A stretch of 41,947 nt of DNA from Verrucomicrobiaceae bacterium (GTDB taxonomy: Bacteria; Verrucomicrobiota; Verrucomicrobiia; Verrucomicrobiales; Akkermansiaceae). Positions within the stretch are counted from its first letter, which is position 1. The number at the start of each line of letters is the position of its first letter. A program made the position numbers and the translations under genes. Where the stretch lies: contig JAIXQH010000018.1 in assembly GCA_027484055.1 (NCBI GenBank), forward strand, positions 1-41,947. Reading direction: 5' to 3'. This document shows positions 30,550 to 40,500 of this stretch, one piece after another. The notes under the pieces were generated by a model. It made no database searches and was not told the DNA's origin. It saw nothing but the letters and a program-made list of their open reading frames with translations.

Positions 30550-31902
30550 ATGTCATCGACATCTATCAATCCTCCCAATCTCCTCATCATTGACGATGAC
30601 GAAACCATCCAGCGCCTCCTCGTCATCGCAGCACAAGATCTCGGCTGGCGTCCCATCTCCGCAGGCTCAGGCCACGAAGGCTTAAAGGCACTCGCCCCCG
30701 GCCTCGAAGCCGTCATTCTCGACCATGGTCTGCCAGGCATGGACGGCCTACAGACCCTCGTGCGCATCCGGGAATACTCAGCCACGCTCCCCGTCATCAT
30801 GCTCACGGGCCTAAATGATGCGGAAACGGCCGTCCAAGCCCTGCGTGCGGGTGCCGATGATTACCTCACCAAACCCTTCGAGTTGAAGCGCCTGTTTGAT
30901 CTACTCCGCACCGCTCGCCTAGCCCGGAAGCACACCCCACCGCCCGCCGCCGCCGCGAAATCAAGCCGCCCACCCAAGGCTGCCCTCACCAGTGAGAATC
31001 CCCACCTCCGTCAGCTCCTCACCAACGTCGCCAAAGCCGCACGGCTCGACAGCACCATTCTCCTCACCGGAGAAAGCGGCACCGGTAAGACACATTTCGC
31101 CCGGGAAATCCACCGCCTCAGCCCACGCTCCGCCGAGGAATTCATCACCGTCAGTTGCCCGGCCCTCCCGCGCGAACTCCTCGAATCCGAACTCTTCGGC
31201 CACGAGCGCGGTGCCTTCACCGGGGCCGTCTCTGCTCGGTCAGGGCGCTTCGAGCAAGCTTCCAAAGGCACCCTGTTCCTCGATGAAATTGGGGATTTAC
31301 CCCCAGAACTCCAGCCGAAGCTCCTCAACGTCCTCCAAGATCGTGAATTCTTCCGCGTCGGTGGCAGTAAGATCCTTCAAACCAACGCCCGAGTCATCGC
31401 CGCGACGAACGTCGATCTCAAAAGTCGAGTGGATTCCGGTGCCTTCCGTGAGGATCTCTACTACCGCCTCAATATCATCGAACTCCGCATCCCCGCCCTC
31501 CGCGAGCGCCGCGAAGACATCCCCACGCTCACCCACGACATTCTCACCCAGATTGCCCAGCGCCGTAAAGTCGCAGGATGGGAGTTGGCGGAAGACGCCG
31601 CTCAAGTCCTCCTCAGCTATGATTGGCCCGGAAATGTCCGACAATTGGAAAATATCCTCGAACGCGCCACTGCCTTTGCCGAGCAAGCCAAACTCTCCGC
31701 CAACGATTTCATCCCGCTGCTAGAAGGGCGGCGTGATTCCACCACAGCTGCTCCACGCGGACTCACTCTCCAAGAAGTCGAGCGAGACGCCTTCATGCAG
31801 ACCTACCTTCAAACCGGTAAAAACAAAGCCAAGACCGCTCGCGAACTCGGCATTTCCGAGCGCTCCGTTTACAATCTACTCGGTCGCCACGGCCTTAAAT
31901 AG
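30550..31902 (+). CDS. NtrC-family sigma-54 dependent response regulator
   Basis: The 450-residue protein has a receiver (acceptor D58 in AVILDHGLPGMDG; K108 in LTKPF). The AAA+ sigma-54 activation domain has Walker A GESGTGKT (174-181), the GAFTGA loop (221-226) that contacts sigma-54, and Walker B GTLFLDEIGDLP (240-251). ALRERREDIPTL and YDWPGNVRQLENILERA follow. A Fis-type helix-turn-helix lies at the C-terminus (NKAKTARELGISERSVYNLLGRHGLK). An intact GAFTGA means it can activate sigma-54 polymerase, and the only clear sigma-54 promoters in the window are the three upstream of the kinase gene. The YGCA-N5-TGCN dyads are its likely binding sites. The sigma-54 gene (rpoN) itself is not in the window. 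Confidence 0.95.
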   Translation: MSSTSINPPNLLIIDDDETIQRLLVIAAQDLGWRPISAGSGHEGLKALAPGLEAVILDHGLPGMDGLQTLVRIREYSATLPVIMLTGLNDAETAVQALRAGADDYLTKPFELKRLFDLLRTARLARKHTPPPAAAAKSSRPPKAALTSENPHLRQLLTNVAKAARLDSTILLTGESGTGKTHFAREIHRLSPRSAEEFITVSCPALPRELLESELFGHERGAFTGAVSARSGRFEQASKGTLFLDEIGDLPPELQPKLLNVLQDREFFRVGGSKILQTNARVIAATNVDLKSRVDSGAFREDLYYRLNIIELRIPALRERREDIPTLTHDILTQIAQRRKVAGWELAEDAAQVLLSYDWPGNVRQLENILERATAFAEQAKLSANDFIPLLEGRRDSTTAAPRGLTLQEVERDAFMQTYLQTGKNKAKTARELGISERSVYNLLGRHGLK

Positions 31903-31944
31903 TTCACCACGTCCGTCGGCTTGAAAATCCACACTTCTTGCGGG

Positions 31945-31973
31945 TTGACCTCGTTCTGGGAGACCTCTAGCCT
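31945..31973 (+). promoter_or_regulatory. Candidate sigma-70 promoter of mdh
   Basis: TTGACC, a 17-base spacer and TAGCCT lie about 25 bp before the malate dehydrogenase start. The -35 is good and the -10 is weak. Confidence 0.4.
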
Positions 31974-31997
31974 GCGGCCCGAATTCCCATTCAATCT

Positions 31998-32987
31998 ATG
32001 AAAACACCAATAACCGTCTCCATCACGGGTGCTGCAGGCCAGATCGGCTACGCTCTCCTTTTCCGCATCGCCTCAGGCTTCGTCTTCGGCCCGGATCAAC
32101 CGGTGAACCTCCGCCTCATTGAGATCGAGCCCGGCCTCCCTGCTCTCGAAGGTGTGATCATGGAACTCGACGACTGCGCCTTCCCACTTCTCAACGAAGT
32201 CGTCGGCACCGCTGACCTGAACGAAGGCTTCAAGGGAGCCAACTGGTCGCTTCTCGTCGGCTCCGTGCCACGGAAAGCTGGGATGGAACGCGCCGACCTC
32301 CTCGGAATCAACGGGAAAATCTTCACCGGCCAGGGCAAAGCCATCGCACGCAACGCCGCCAATGACATCCGCGTGCTCGTCGTCGGTAATCCTTGCAACA
32401 CCAACGCCCTCATCGCCATGAACAACGCGGATGGCGTGCCAAAGGATCGCTTCTTCGCCATGACCCGCTTGGACGAAAACCGCGCCAAGAGCCAACTCGC
32501 GAAAAAGGCCAGCGTCCACCAGTCCAAGGTCACCAACCTCTGCATCTGGGGTAACCACTCCGCCACTCAGTATCCCGATTTCACCAACGCGAAAATCAAC
32601 GGCCGCCCCGTGACCGACGTCATCTCCCACGTCGAGTGGCTCAAGGGTGACTTCATCAGCACCGTGCAACAACGCGGTGCCGCCATCATCAAAGCCCGTG
32701 GCGCATCCTCCGCCGCTTCCGCTGCAAATGCGGCTCTCGACACTGTCGTCAGCCTCATCAACCCCACTCCTGCGGGCGATTGGCACTCGGTCGCTGTCTG
32801 CTCGGACGGCTCTTACGGCATTGAAAAAGGCCTCATCGCCTCCATGCCGATCCGCACCGTTTCCAATGGCAAATGGGAAGTCGTGCAAGGCCTCCCGATC
32901 GATGCCTTCAGCCAAGGCAAGATCGACCTCACCATCGGCGAGCTCAAGGAAGAGCGCGACGCGGTGAAGGATCTGCTGCCGAAATAA
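31998..32987 (+). CDS. mdh: Malate dehydrogenase
   Basis: This enzyme interconverts malate and oxaloacetate with NAD(H) in the TCA cycle. The 329-residue protein has the Rossmann start [16 protein letters not shown] and the [13 protein letters not shown] block. The active site follows: [14 protein letters not shown] with substrate-binding Arg and Asp, and [13 protein letters not shown] with the catalytic His. This layout is that of the type 2 malate dehydrogenases common in Verrucomicrobia and many Gram-negative bacteria. It is transcribed alone, with its own candidate promoter and a terminator directly after. Together with the PEP carboxylase and enolase in this window it covers the PEP-oxaloacetate-malate segment of central metabolism. 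Confidence 0.97.
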   Translation: MKTPITVSITGAAGQIGYALLFRIASGFVFGPDQPVNLRLIEIEPGLPALEGVIMELDDCAFPLLNEVVGTADLNEGFKGANWSLLVGSVPRKAGMERADLLGINGKIFTGQGKAIARNAANDIRVLVVGNPCNTNALIAMNNADGVPKDRFFAMTRLDENRAKSQLAKKASVHQSKVTNLCIWGNHSATQYPDFTNAKINGRPVTDVISHVEWLKGDFISTVQQRGAAIIKARGASSAASAANAALDTVVSLINPTPAGDWHSVAVCSDGSYGIEKGLIASMPIRTVSNGKWEVVQGLPIDAFSQGKIDLTIGELKEERDAVKDLLPK

Positions 32988-33004
32988 GCGGTTTTTCTTC
33001 AGAA

Positions 33005-33038
33005 AATCCCTACTGCCTCACGGTGGTAGGGATTTTTT
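33005..33038 (+). terminator. Rho-independent terminator after mdh
   Basis: AATCCCTAC (33005-33013) pairs with GTAGGGATT (33026-33034), followed by a T-tract. Confidence 0.88.
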
Positions 33039-33080
33039 GTTTTTGCAGAGCCGTGCCGCCCCGGTTCTACTCACCCAACG

Positions 33081-34220
33081 ATGAATTTCCCGCTGACTTA
33101 CCCGCCCTTTGAGCATTGGGTCTGGCTGATCCCTGCCTTCTGGATCGGCGCGTGCATCGGCTCGTTTTTAAATGTGGTCATCTATCGGCTGCCGCTCGGC
33201 CTGTCGGTCAACTCCCCGAAGCGTTCGTTTTGCCCCTTGTGTAAAAAGCCCATCCCCATGTGGCTGAATGTCCCCCTCGTGAGCTGGCTATGGCTGCGCG
33301 GTCGCTGCCGGGATTGCGCGGCACCCATCGCCTTCCGCTACTTCGGCGTGGAGCTGCTCACCGCCCTTTTATTCACCGCCGCCTGGTGGATCTTCGCCCC
33401 GCAGGCCGTGGCGGTGATGCTATTTCTGTGGGTCTTACTCGCCTTGTTAGTGGCCATCACTTTCATCGACGCGGAGCACCTCATTATCCCCACAAATCTA
33501 ACCTGGGGCGGCTCCGTTTGTGGTCTGCTCGCCTGCGCCGTCTGGCCAGACTTGCCGAATCTCGCAGGCTACACCGGGACCCGCGGCGCGGCTTTGGTCC
33601 AGAGTCTCGGCGGCTGGGTCCTTGGATTTGGCATCTTATGGGTCGTCGTGGAGTTAGGGAAAAAAGCCCTGGGCAAGAAGTCACTCACCTTCGAGCAAGC
33701 CGTGCCATGGTCACTGAAAGAGGCGGAAAATGAGACAGACCCACTGCATTTCCTCATCGGTGAAGAGTCGATTCCTTGGTGGGATATCTTCAGTCGTAAG
33801 TCCGATCAATTGAGAATCGAGGCGACTGCCATCCGAGTCAGTGGTCAGGCGATCGGGCAGGGGACATTGCTGCTGCGGGAAGCGGAAATCGAACTGCCAG
33901 ATGGCACGGTGCATTTGCTCGCGGAGATCCAGTCACTCGACGGCATGGCGACCTCTGCTGTGATTCCGCGCGAGGCGATGGGCATGGGCGACGCCCATCT
34001 ACTGGCGATGATCGGTGCCTTTTTCGGCTGGGGCGGAGTGGTGCTTTCCTTGTTTGCCTCGTCGATTTTCGCCTTGATCGCCGCCGCGATTGGCCGGATT
34101 GGCTTTGGTAAACAGCTCCCTTTCGGGCCATTTCTCGCCATGGGAGCCTTGGCTTGGCTTTTCGGCGGCTGGAAACTGTGGCACTGGTATCTCAGCGCCT
34201 TCGGCCTCGCTGGAATGTAG
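33081..34220 (+). CDS. Prepilin peptidase (type IV leader peptidase/methylase, A24) with insert
   Basis: This membrane protease cleaves and N-methylates type IV prepilins and pseudopilins. The 379-residue protein has the N-terminal methylase part (GACIGSFLNVVIYRLP) with a four-Cys zinc site (CPLCKKP and CRDCAAP). Several membrane segments follow. The two catalytic Asp motifs are FIDAEHLIIPT and GMGDAHLLAMIGAFFGW. Between them lies a soluble insert of about 90 residues (from KKSLTFEQAVPW to SAVIPREAMG) that most PilD proteins lack. I believe similar inserts occur in other PVC bacteria. The downstream small membrane protein gene follows after about 11 bp, so cotranscription with it and the GH13 gene is likely. 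No pilin gene is in the window. Confidence 0.92.
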   Translation: MNFPLTYPPFEHWVWLIPAFWIGACIGSFLNVVIYRLPLGLSVNSPKRSFCPLCKKPIPMWLNVPLVSWLWLRGRCRDCAAPIAFRYFGVELLTALLFTAAWWIFAPQAVAVMLFLWVLLALLVAITFIDAEHLIIPTNLTWGGSVCGLLACAVWPDLPNLAGYTGTRGAALVQSLGGWVLGFGILWVVVELGKKALGKKSLTFEQAVPWSLKEAENETDPLHFLIGEESIPWWDIFSRKSDQLRIEATAIRVSGQAIGQGTLLLREAEIELPDGTVHLLAEIQSLDGMATSAVIPREAMGMGDAHLLAMIGAFFGWGGVVLSLFASSIFALIAAAIGRIGFGKQLPFGPFLAMGALAWLFGGWKLWHWYLSAFGLAGM

Positions 34221-34231
34221 AATTGCGAACG

Positions 34232-34519
34232 ATGAGTGATCACCCGCCCGCCTCTTGGAAGGACAGCACCGCCCTAGCGCGGGCGATTCTCCGCGATCGC
34301 TTGGAGCGGCGGAAATGGCTTGGCCGGATGATGCTTGTCCCCGTCGCCATGTTGGCCCTCGGGCTCTGGGTGGTGCCTGACTGGATTTGGGAAAGCCCTT
34401 GGCGCGCCCTCGCTTGGTGGGGTGGCTGCGCCGCCTCGACGGTGATCGTGGTGATTTTCGCGATCTACGATGCGCTGATGGTCATTCGTGAAGAACGAGC
34501 TAAACTGCCGAAACGATGA
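34232..34519 (+). CDS. Small two-span membrane protein of unknown function
   Basis: This 95-residue protein has a charged N-terminus (DRLERRKWLGRM). Two membrane segments follow (MMLVPVAMLALGLWVVPDWIW and ALAWWGGCAASTVIVVIFAIY), then a charged tail. It starts at the ATG at 34232, and its stop overlaps the start of the GH13 gene by four bases (ATGA), so translation is coupled. I do not recognise a family. It lies between a membrane peptidase and a glycoside hydrolase. Nothing in the sequence suggests a substrate. Confidence 0.75.
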   Translation: MSDHPPASWKDSTALARAILRDRLERRKWLGRMMLVPVAMLALGLWVVPDWIWESPWRALAWWGGCAASTVIVVIFAIYDALMVIREERAKLPKR

Positions 34520-36285
34520 GTGCCGTACGACCTGTCATCTATCAACTCATGGTGCGGACCTTCGGTAACACCAACGAGACGCGAAAAGTGAATGGCACAC
34601 TCGCGGAAAATGGCTGCGGGAAATTCGCGGACCTCACCGCGACGGCGCTCAGCTCATTGCAAGCACTGGGATTCACCCACCTCTGGCTCACCGGAGTGCT
34701 CGAACAAGCCAGCGGCACCGCCTATCCGAACCGCCCCGCAGATGCAGCGGTGCTGCTAAAAGGAATCGCCGGCAGCCCTTATGCGATCAAGGATTACTTC
34801 GATGTCTGCCCCGACTACGCCTGCGATCCCGAGCAGCGCCTCACCGAGTTCCGCTCCTTGTTAGCCCGTTGTGCAGAGTGCGGGCTGAAGGTGATCATTG
34901 ACTTCGTGCCCAACCACGTCGCTCGCTCTTACGCTTCGGATGTGCGGCCAGAATCCTCTTTCGGGCAAGGCGATGACCCCTCGTGTTTTTTCAACAGGGA
35001 CAATCATTTTTACTACCTCCGCAAGGATGATCCTGGAGGCGGCCCACCCTTGAAGTTACCGGTAGGTGAGGGCACTTACCCGCCGGAATCACAGATCGGG
35101 CGCGTCACCGGCAACAACGCGGTGACCTGGGCTCCCTCGCTCAACGATTGGTATGAAACGGTGAAATTGAACTACGGCCACGATTTCACCCAAGGCCGCC
35201 ACACCGCTCTTCCCGGACCAGATGCCGCCCCTTCCGAGGTGCCGAAGACCTGGCGCACGATGGACGAGATCCTCTCCTACTGGCAGGAAATGGGCGTGAA
35301 TGGCTTCCGCGCCGACATGGCCCACATGGTGCCCATTGAGTTTTGGGCTTGGGCCGTGAAACGGGCGCGGCAGCGCCAGCCAGGCGTGTTTTTCTCCGCA
35401 GAAGCCTATGACAACGACCCGGCCAAGCTGACGGATGGCCATGTGCTCGATGAACTGCTCAAGGCAGGCTTCGACGCGGTCTATGATGACCCGAGCTACG
35501 ATGTCCTAGAAGGCATCTATGACTCCGGGAAATGGGCAAATGACCTGGATTCGCAAACTTTCACCGGGCCGCGATTTCACCAATCTCTCCGCTACGCAGA
35601 AAATCACGACGAAGTCCGGCTCGCGAGTCCTATGGAATGGGGCGGCCTCGGGATGAAGGTCGGCAAGCCTGTTTCCGCCGTGCTTTTTGCGATGGGCCGT
35701 GGCCCGGTGATGCTCTATCACGGCCAAGAAGTCGGAGAACCCGCCGCTGGCCAAGAAGGTTTCGGCGGTGATGATGCACGCACGACGATCTTCGACTATT
35801 GGTCGATGCCAGAGTTCACCAAATGGGTGAACGGCGGGAAATTCGACGGCGGCAGACTCAGTCCAGATCAAGCCTCACTCCGCGCATGGTATGGGAAGTT
35901 GCTGCGCACGATCCAAGCCCCAGCCTTCACCCACGGCGAATTCTACGGCCTCAATCACGCGAACCAACAAAATGAAGCCTTCGGGCGGGTGGGGGATGAA
36001 ACCGTTTCCGGCCACTGGCTTTACGCCTTCCTCCGCCACGATCCCACGACTGGGCAATCGTTTCTTATCGCCGTGAACTTTCACGGTTCACAGACCTTGG
36101 AGGACGTGAAAATCGGCATTCCACAAGACGCCTGGAACTTCATGAAACGAGCCGCCGCTGACCCATGGCTATTTTCCGAACGCCTCGAAGGACCGCGCTC
36201 CATCCTCTCCGAAAACGGGAATCTCGTGCTTCCATCAATCCCGCCATGCAGCGCCTTGATGATGGAAATCACCGCGGCAAGGTGA
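34516..36285 (+). CDS. Glycoside hydrolase family 13 (alpha-amylase-like) enzyme
   Basis: This 589-residue cytoplasmic protein (no signal peptide) contains the four GH13 regions: DFVPNH (region I), GFRADMAHM with the nucleophile Asp (II), FFSAEAYD with the acid/base Glu (III) and AENHDE with the transition-state Asp (IV). It begins directly with VIYQLMVRTFGN, the first strand of the barrel, and ends with a small beta domain (LIAVNFHGSQTLEDVKIGIP). It should act on alpha-glucans or related oligosaccharides such as maltodextrin or trehalose-type sugars. Subfamily and transferase versus hydrolase activity are not decided. Its start overlaps the small membrane-protein gene. Its end overlaps the convergent mannose isomerase gene by 17 bp. 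Confidence 0.92.
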   Translation: MSAVRPVIYQLMVRTFGNTNETRKVNGTLAENGCGKFADLTATALSSLQALGFTHLWLTGVLEQASGTAYPNRPADAAVLLKGIAGSPYAIKDYFDVCPDYACDPEQRLTEFRSLLARCAECGLKVIIDFVPNHVARSYASDVRPESSFGQGDDPSCFFNRDNHFYYLRKDDPGGGPPLKLPVGEGTYPPESQIGRVTGNNAVTWAPSLNDWYETVKLNYGHDFTQGRHTALPGPDAAPSEVPKTWRTMDEILSYWQEMGVNGFRADMAHMVPIEFWAWAVKRARQRQPGVFFSAEAYDNDPAKLTDGHVLDELLKAGFDAVYDDPSYDVLEGIYDSGKWANDLDSQTFTGPRFHQSLRYAENHDEVRLASPMEWGGLGMKVGKPVSAVLFAMGRGPVMLYHGQEVGEPAAGQEGFGGDDARTTIFDYWSMPEFTKWVNGGKFDGGRLSPDQASLRAWYGKLLRTIQAPAFTHGEFYGLNHANQQNEAFGRVGDETVSGHWLYAFLRHDPTTGQSFLIAVNFHGSQTLEDVKIGIPQDAWNFMKRAAADPWLFSERLEGPRSILSENGNLVLPSIPPCSALMMEITAAR

Positions 36286-37207
36286 TTTGCAGCAATACGG
36301 AATCCTCCGTCGCCACCAAGCCCGCACTGCCGCGCGGCAGCATCACGAAAGCGCCTTTTCCAAACGAGCGTCCGCCCGCATCGGCCAGTTTCCCGCTCAC
36401 CACCGTGAGGATCGAAAACTGCCCGTCGTCTGGATTCTGGATGGAATCCCCGGATTTTAATGCCTTCTGGTCCGTCTTGAAATAGGCACACTTCGCGAGA
36501 CACTCGCCTTCCGCGACATCCATCGTCGGCTCGAAGTCGTCGAAGTCGATGCTCGCCAGCGACTCGGCCACATGCAGCTCGCGCGGCTTGCCATCCAGTC
36601 CGCAGCGATTCCAGTCAAACACCCGGTAAGTCGTATCCGAGTTTTGCTGGATTTCATGGATCAAAAACCCCGCGCCGATCGCATGCAGCCGCCCGGATGC
36701 GATGAAGATGGAATCCCCCGTCTGCGGTGTGATCGCATGCACACACTCCGCCACCGTCCCAGCAGAAATCGCGGCCTCGAAGTCGGCACGCGTGACCCCA
36801 TTTTTCAGCCCCACGTAAAGCTTGGCCCCAGCATCGCAGTCCGCGATGTACCACATCTCCGTCTTCGGCTCACCCCCTAGGCTGGCGGCTAAATCGGCCG
36901 GCGGATGCACTTGGATCGATAAATCATCCCGTGCATCCAAAACCTTGATGAGGATGGGAAATCGCGGAAAATCAGGAAATTCTTCACCGAAAATCTCGCC
37001 ACGCCGCGTCGTCCAAAGCTCATGCAGCGAGCACCCCGCGAGCGGTCCTTCGATCACCATCGACTGCGCCTCCGGGCGGTCCACCACTTCCCAAGACTCG
37101 CCAAATGGACTCGTGGCATTCGGCAAGTCCCGCCCGTAAATTCGTTCTAACTCCCGCCCGCCCCAAACGCGCTCCATGTAAATCGGCTTAAACGTAATTG
37201 CATCCAT
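36269..37207 (-). CDS. manA: Mannose-6-phosphate isomerase, class I
   Basis: This enzyme interconverts mannose-6-phosphate and fructose-6-phosphate. The 312-residue protein begins with FKPIYMERVWGGREL, and the zinc-binding cupin part contains KVLDARDDLSIQVHPPADLA and the TEMWYI block with its Glu. GRLHAIGAGFLIHEIQQNSDTTYRVFDWNR carries the last zinc His and the catalytic Arg region. Its length and motifs fit the short bacterial class I form. It is transcribed toward the GH13 gene, and the coding ends overlap by 17 bp, so each gene's terminator would lie in the other. A role in mannose use or in making GDP-mannose for polysaccharide is expected. Confidence 0.95.
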   Translation of the reverse strand: MDAITFKPIYMERVWGGRELERIYGRDLPNATSPFGESWEVVDRPEAQSMVIEGPLAGCSLHELWTTRRGEIFGEEFPDFPRFPILIKVLDARDDLSIQVHPPADLAASLGGEPKTEMWYIADCDAGAKLYVGLKNGVTRADFEAAISAGTVAECVHAITPQTGDSIFIASGRLHAIGAGFLIHEIQQNSDTTYRVFDWNRCGLDGKPRELHVAESLASIDFDDFEPTMDVAEGECLAKCAYFKTDQKALKSGDSIQNPDDGQFSILTVVSGKLADAGGRSFGKGAFVMLPRGSAGLVATEDSVLLQITLPR

Positions 37208-37502
37208 GTCCTGACTTTAGGGCTCCCATTTCACCCTGACAATCCAAGAAAACGCCGATGAACGGAGCTGGAATGGAACCCAGATGAAGAGGCGGAATTT
37301 GCGAGTACAATTTTAGAAATACCTTTATTGATACCATCTCTCGTCTCCTTACATCTCCTTAATCGGTGGCGTTTCAAATGATTTCCCTAGCTCGATGGTA
37401 GTGAAAATCGATGCCCGGCCGTTTCAAATTCGTGCTAAGAAGTTGTTTATGTCGCGCGTATTGGTGACGCTTTTGCTCCAAGAAAACTCAGTTCCTTCCG
37501 TG
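37208..37502. other. Divergent intergenic region between manA and the PVC heme protein
   Basis: No gene, repeat or clear promoter is seen in these 295 bp. The frame of the downstream gene extends upstream to 37395 but encodes no signal peptide, so this part is probably leader. Confidence 0.45.
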
Positions 37503-40500
37503 ATGATCCGAAAACCACTCTCCAGTCTCGCACGCGTCGCTTTCGCCTGCGCCATCTTTAGTTCGCAGAGCCATGCAGCCGACAAGATCGTCTTCCTCGC
37601 CGGTGGCCGCAGCCACGGGCCGGGCGAACACGAATTCCGCGCCGGCTCGATGCTCCTTGCCAAGGCCCTCAACGAGAGCGGACTGGACGTTAGAGCCGAG
37701 GTCATCAGCGGTTGGCCCGCCGACGACAAGGTCCTCGACGATGCCAAGGCGATAATCATCTACGCCGACGGCACCAGCGTCGTCGGCAAGGGCTGGGAAA
37801 AGGTCGACAAGCTCGCCAAGGGTGGCACCGGCCTGATGTTCATGCACTACGCCGTACACCCCACCGCTGCCGAGGGTGAGAAATACTACCGTCCCTGGAT
37901 CGGTGGAGCCTTTGAAACCGATTTTTCCGTGAATCCGCACTGGGTGGCCGATCTCCAGGCGCTCCCGAACCACCCGGTTTCCCGCGGCGTAAACTCGCTC
38001 GTCGAGGCCTACGATGAATTCTATTACAACATGCGCTTCCCCGCCGACCGCTCGCAGCTTCTCGACCTCGTCACCGCCACTCCCGACCGCAGCCGAGTGA
38101 AGCGGTACATCAACCTCTGGAACCAGCACGGCGTGGAAGGCCTCGACAAGAAGCAGACCTTGATGTGGGGCATTCAGCGGCCCGACGGCGGTCGCGGCGT
38201 CGGCTTTACCGGTGGCCACTACCACCGGAACTGGGCGGTCGACGGCTTCCGCACCCTCGTCCTGAACGCCATCGTCTGGACCGCCGGTCTCGAGGTCCCC
38301 GCGAAGGGAGTTCCCTCCAAGCCGCTGACCGAAGCTGAGCTCAACGCCAACCTCGACGACAAGGGCAAGCCCGCCAACCTCAAGCTCGTCGAGGCCGGTG
38401 AATTCAAGAAAATCCCCGCCGCCGCGATCCAGACCGAGCGCGAGGCCGGATTCAACAGCGCCAAGCCCCCCGCCAACGCGGTTTCTGCGGCCAAGCCGAA
38501 ATCCGATACCGTGAAACCCGTCGCCGAAAGCGCGGAAATGAACCCCGGAAACACCCGCCTTCAGGAGATCAACGCCTCCATCGCCGGAGCCAAGGAGCTC
38601 TATCTCGTCGTCTCCGACCTCGGCGAAATGGCCTTCGACTGGGCCAACTGGATCGATCCCAAGCTCATCCTCAAAGGCGGCAAGGTGGTCGAGCTCACCG
38701 AGCTGAAGTGGCGTTCCGAGGAAACCAGCTACGGAAAGTCTAAGGTCGGCAAGAACATCGAAGGCGGCACGCTCTCCATTGATAAGAAGACCTATGAAAA
38801 GGGCATCGGCACCCACGCCGCGTCCATCATTGTCTTCGATCTCCCTGCGGACGTTGAAACCTTCACCGCGCAGGTGGGCCTTGATGACGGTGGTGCGTTC
38901 CGCGACGAAAAGCCCACCTCGGCAGACGTTAAATTCCAGGTCTTCACCCAGAATCCCGCCAGCATGACCGATACCTTTGTTCCCGAGGACCTATTCACTC
39001 TCTCGGATGACAAGCTGGAAGTCACCGTCTGGGCCACCACTCCCCAGCTCTACAACCCGACCAACATCGACTTCGATGCCCAAGGCCGCCTCTATGTCGC
39101 GGAAGGGGTGAACTACCGCGCCGGTGCAAAGAGCAGGCGCCCCGAGGGGGATCGCATCGTGATTCTTGAGGACAGCGATGGCGACGGCACCACAGACAAG
39201 TCCGATGTCTTCACCCAGGATCCGAACCTCGAATCCCCGCTCGGTGTCGCGGTTCTTGAAAACAAAATCATCGTTTCTCAGCCGCCTGACCTTCTGGTTT
39301 ACACTGACGTTAACGGCGACCGCAAATTCGACGCCGCCGTCGACAAACGTGAGGTTCTGCTCACCGGCTTCAACGCACGCCAGCACGACCACTCGCTGCA
39401 CAGCGTCACCGTCGGCCCCGATGGCCAGTGGAACTTCAACAACGGCAATTGCGCCGGCATCTTCACCGACAAGTCTGGAAAAACCTTTCGCATGGGCAGC
39501 AGCTACTACCAGAGCGGTGGTGGCACCTGGTACTCGGACACTCGTTCGATCGCCGGTCAGCCGAGCGATGATGGCAACATCTGGGTCGGTGGCTTTTCCG
39601 TCCGTATGAATCCGGACGGAACCAACGCCCGCATCGTCGGCCACAACTACCGCAACTCCTACGAACAAGCGCTGACCTCCTTCGGCGACATGTTCCAGAG
39701 CGACAACGATGACCCGCCAGCCTGCCGCGTGGCCGAGGTGATGGAAGGCGGAAATGCCGGCTTCTCGTCCGCCGACGGCCAGCGTTCTTGGAATGCCGAC
39801 AAGCGCCCCGGTCAGGACACCCCGACGGCCGAATGGCGTCAGGAAGATCCCGGCACCATGCCTTCCGGTGATGTTTATGGCGGCGGATCGCCCACCGGCG
39901 TCGCCTACTATGAAAATGGCGCGCTCGGTGACAAGTGGCAGGGTCTCCTGCTCGCCTGCGAAGCCGGAAAGAACGTCGTCTTTGGCTACCTCCCGGTCCC
40001 CGATGGCGCGGGCTTTAAGCTGGAACGCATCGACTTCATGACCTCCAACAAGGAGAAGCAGTTCGCAGGCTCCGACTTCATTGGCGGTGCAGGCAAGGAG
40101 CTCAAGCACCTCTTCCGTCCCGCCGACGTCACGGTTGGTCCGGATGGCGCGCTTTACGTCGCCGACTGGTTCGACGGACGCGTCGGCGGGCACGGCACAA
40201 TGGACAAGTCCGGTTCCGGCACCATTTACCGCATCGCGCCGAAGGGCTTCAAATCGGTCGTGCCGAAGTTCGATCTGACCACCACCGCAGGCCAGATCGC
40301 CGCCTTGAAGAGCCCCTCGGTGAACGTCCGCAACAGCGGCTTCACCCGCCTTAAGGCCCAGGGTAACAAGGCGGTTCCGGCCGTTTCCGAACTGCTCAAG
40401 GATAAGAATCCCTACCTCGCCGCTCGCGCCGTCTGGCTCCTCGCCCAAATGGGAGACTCCGGCATGGCCGCCGTGGTCAAGCTGCTCGGTGCCTCCGATG

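Noticed and set aside
32073..32915. A 280-codon antisense frame opposite mdh
   Set aside because: It is a shadow of the malate dehydrogenase gene, with no recognisable domains.
37488..40448. Long antisense frames (442 and 485 codons) opposite the PVC heme protein
   Set aside because: They are mirror frames caused by GC-rich codon usage. They have no family motifs, whereas the plus-strand protein is clearly real.
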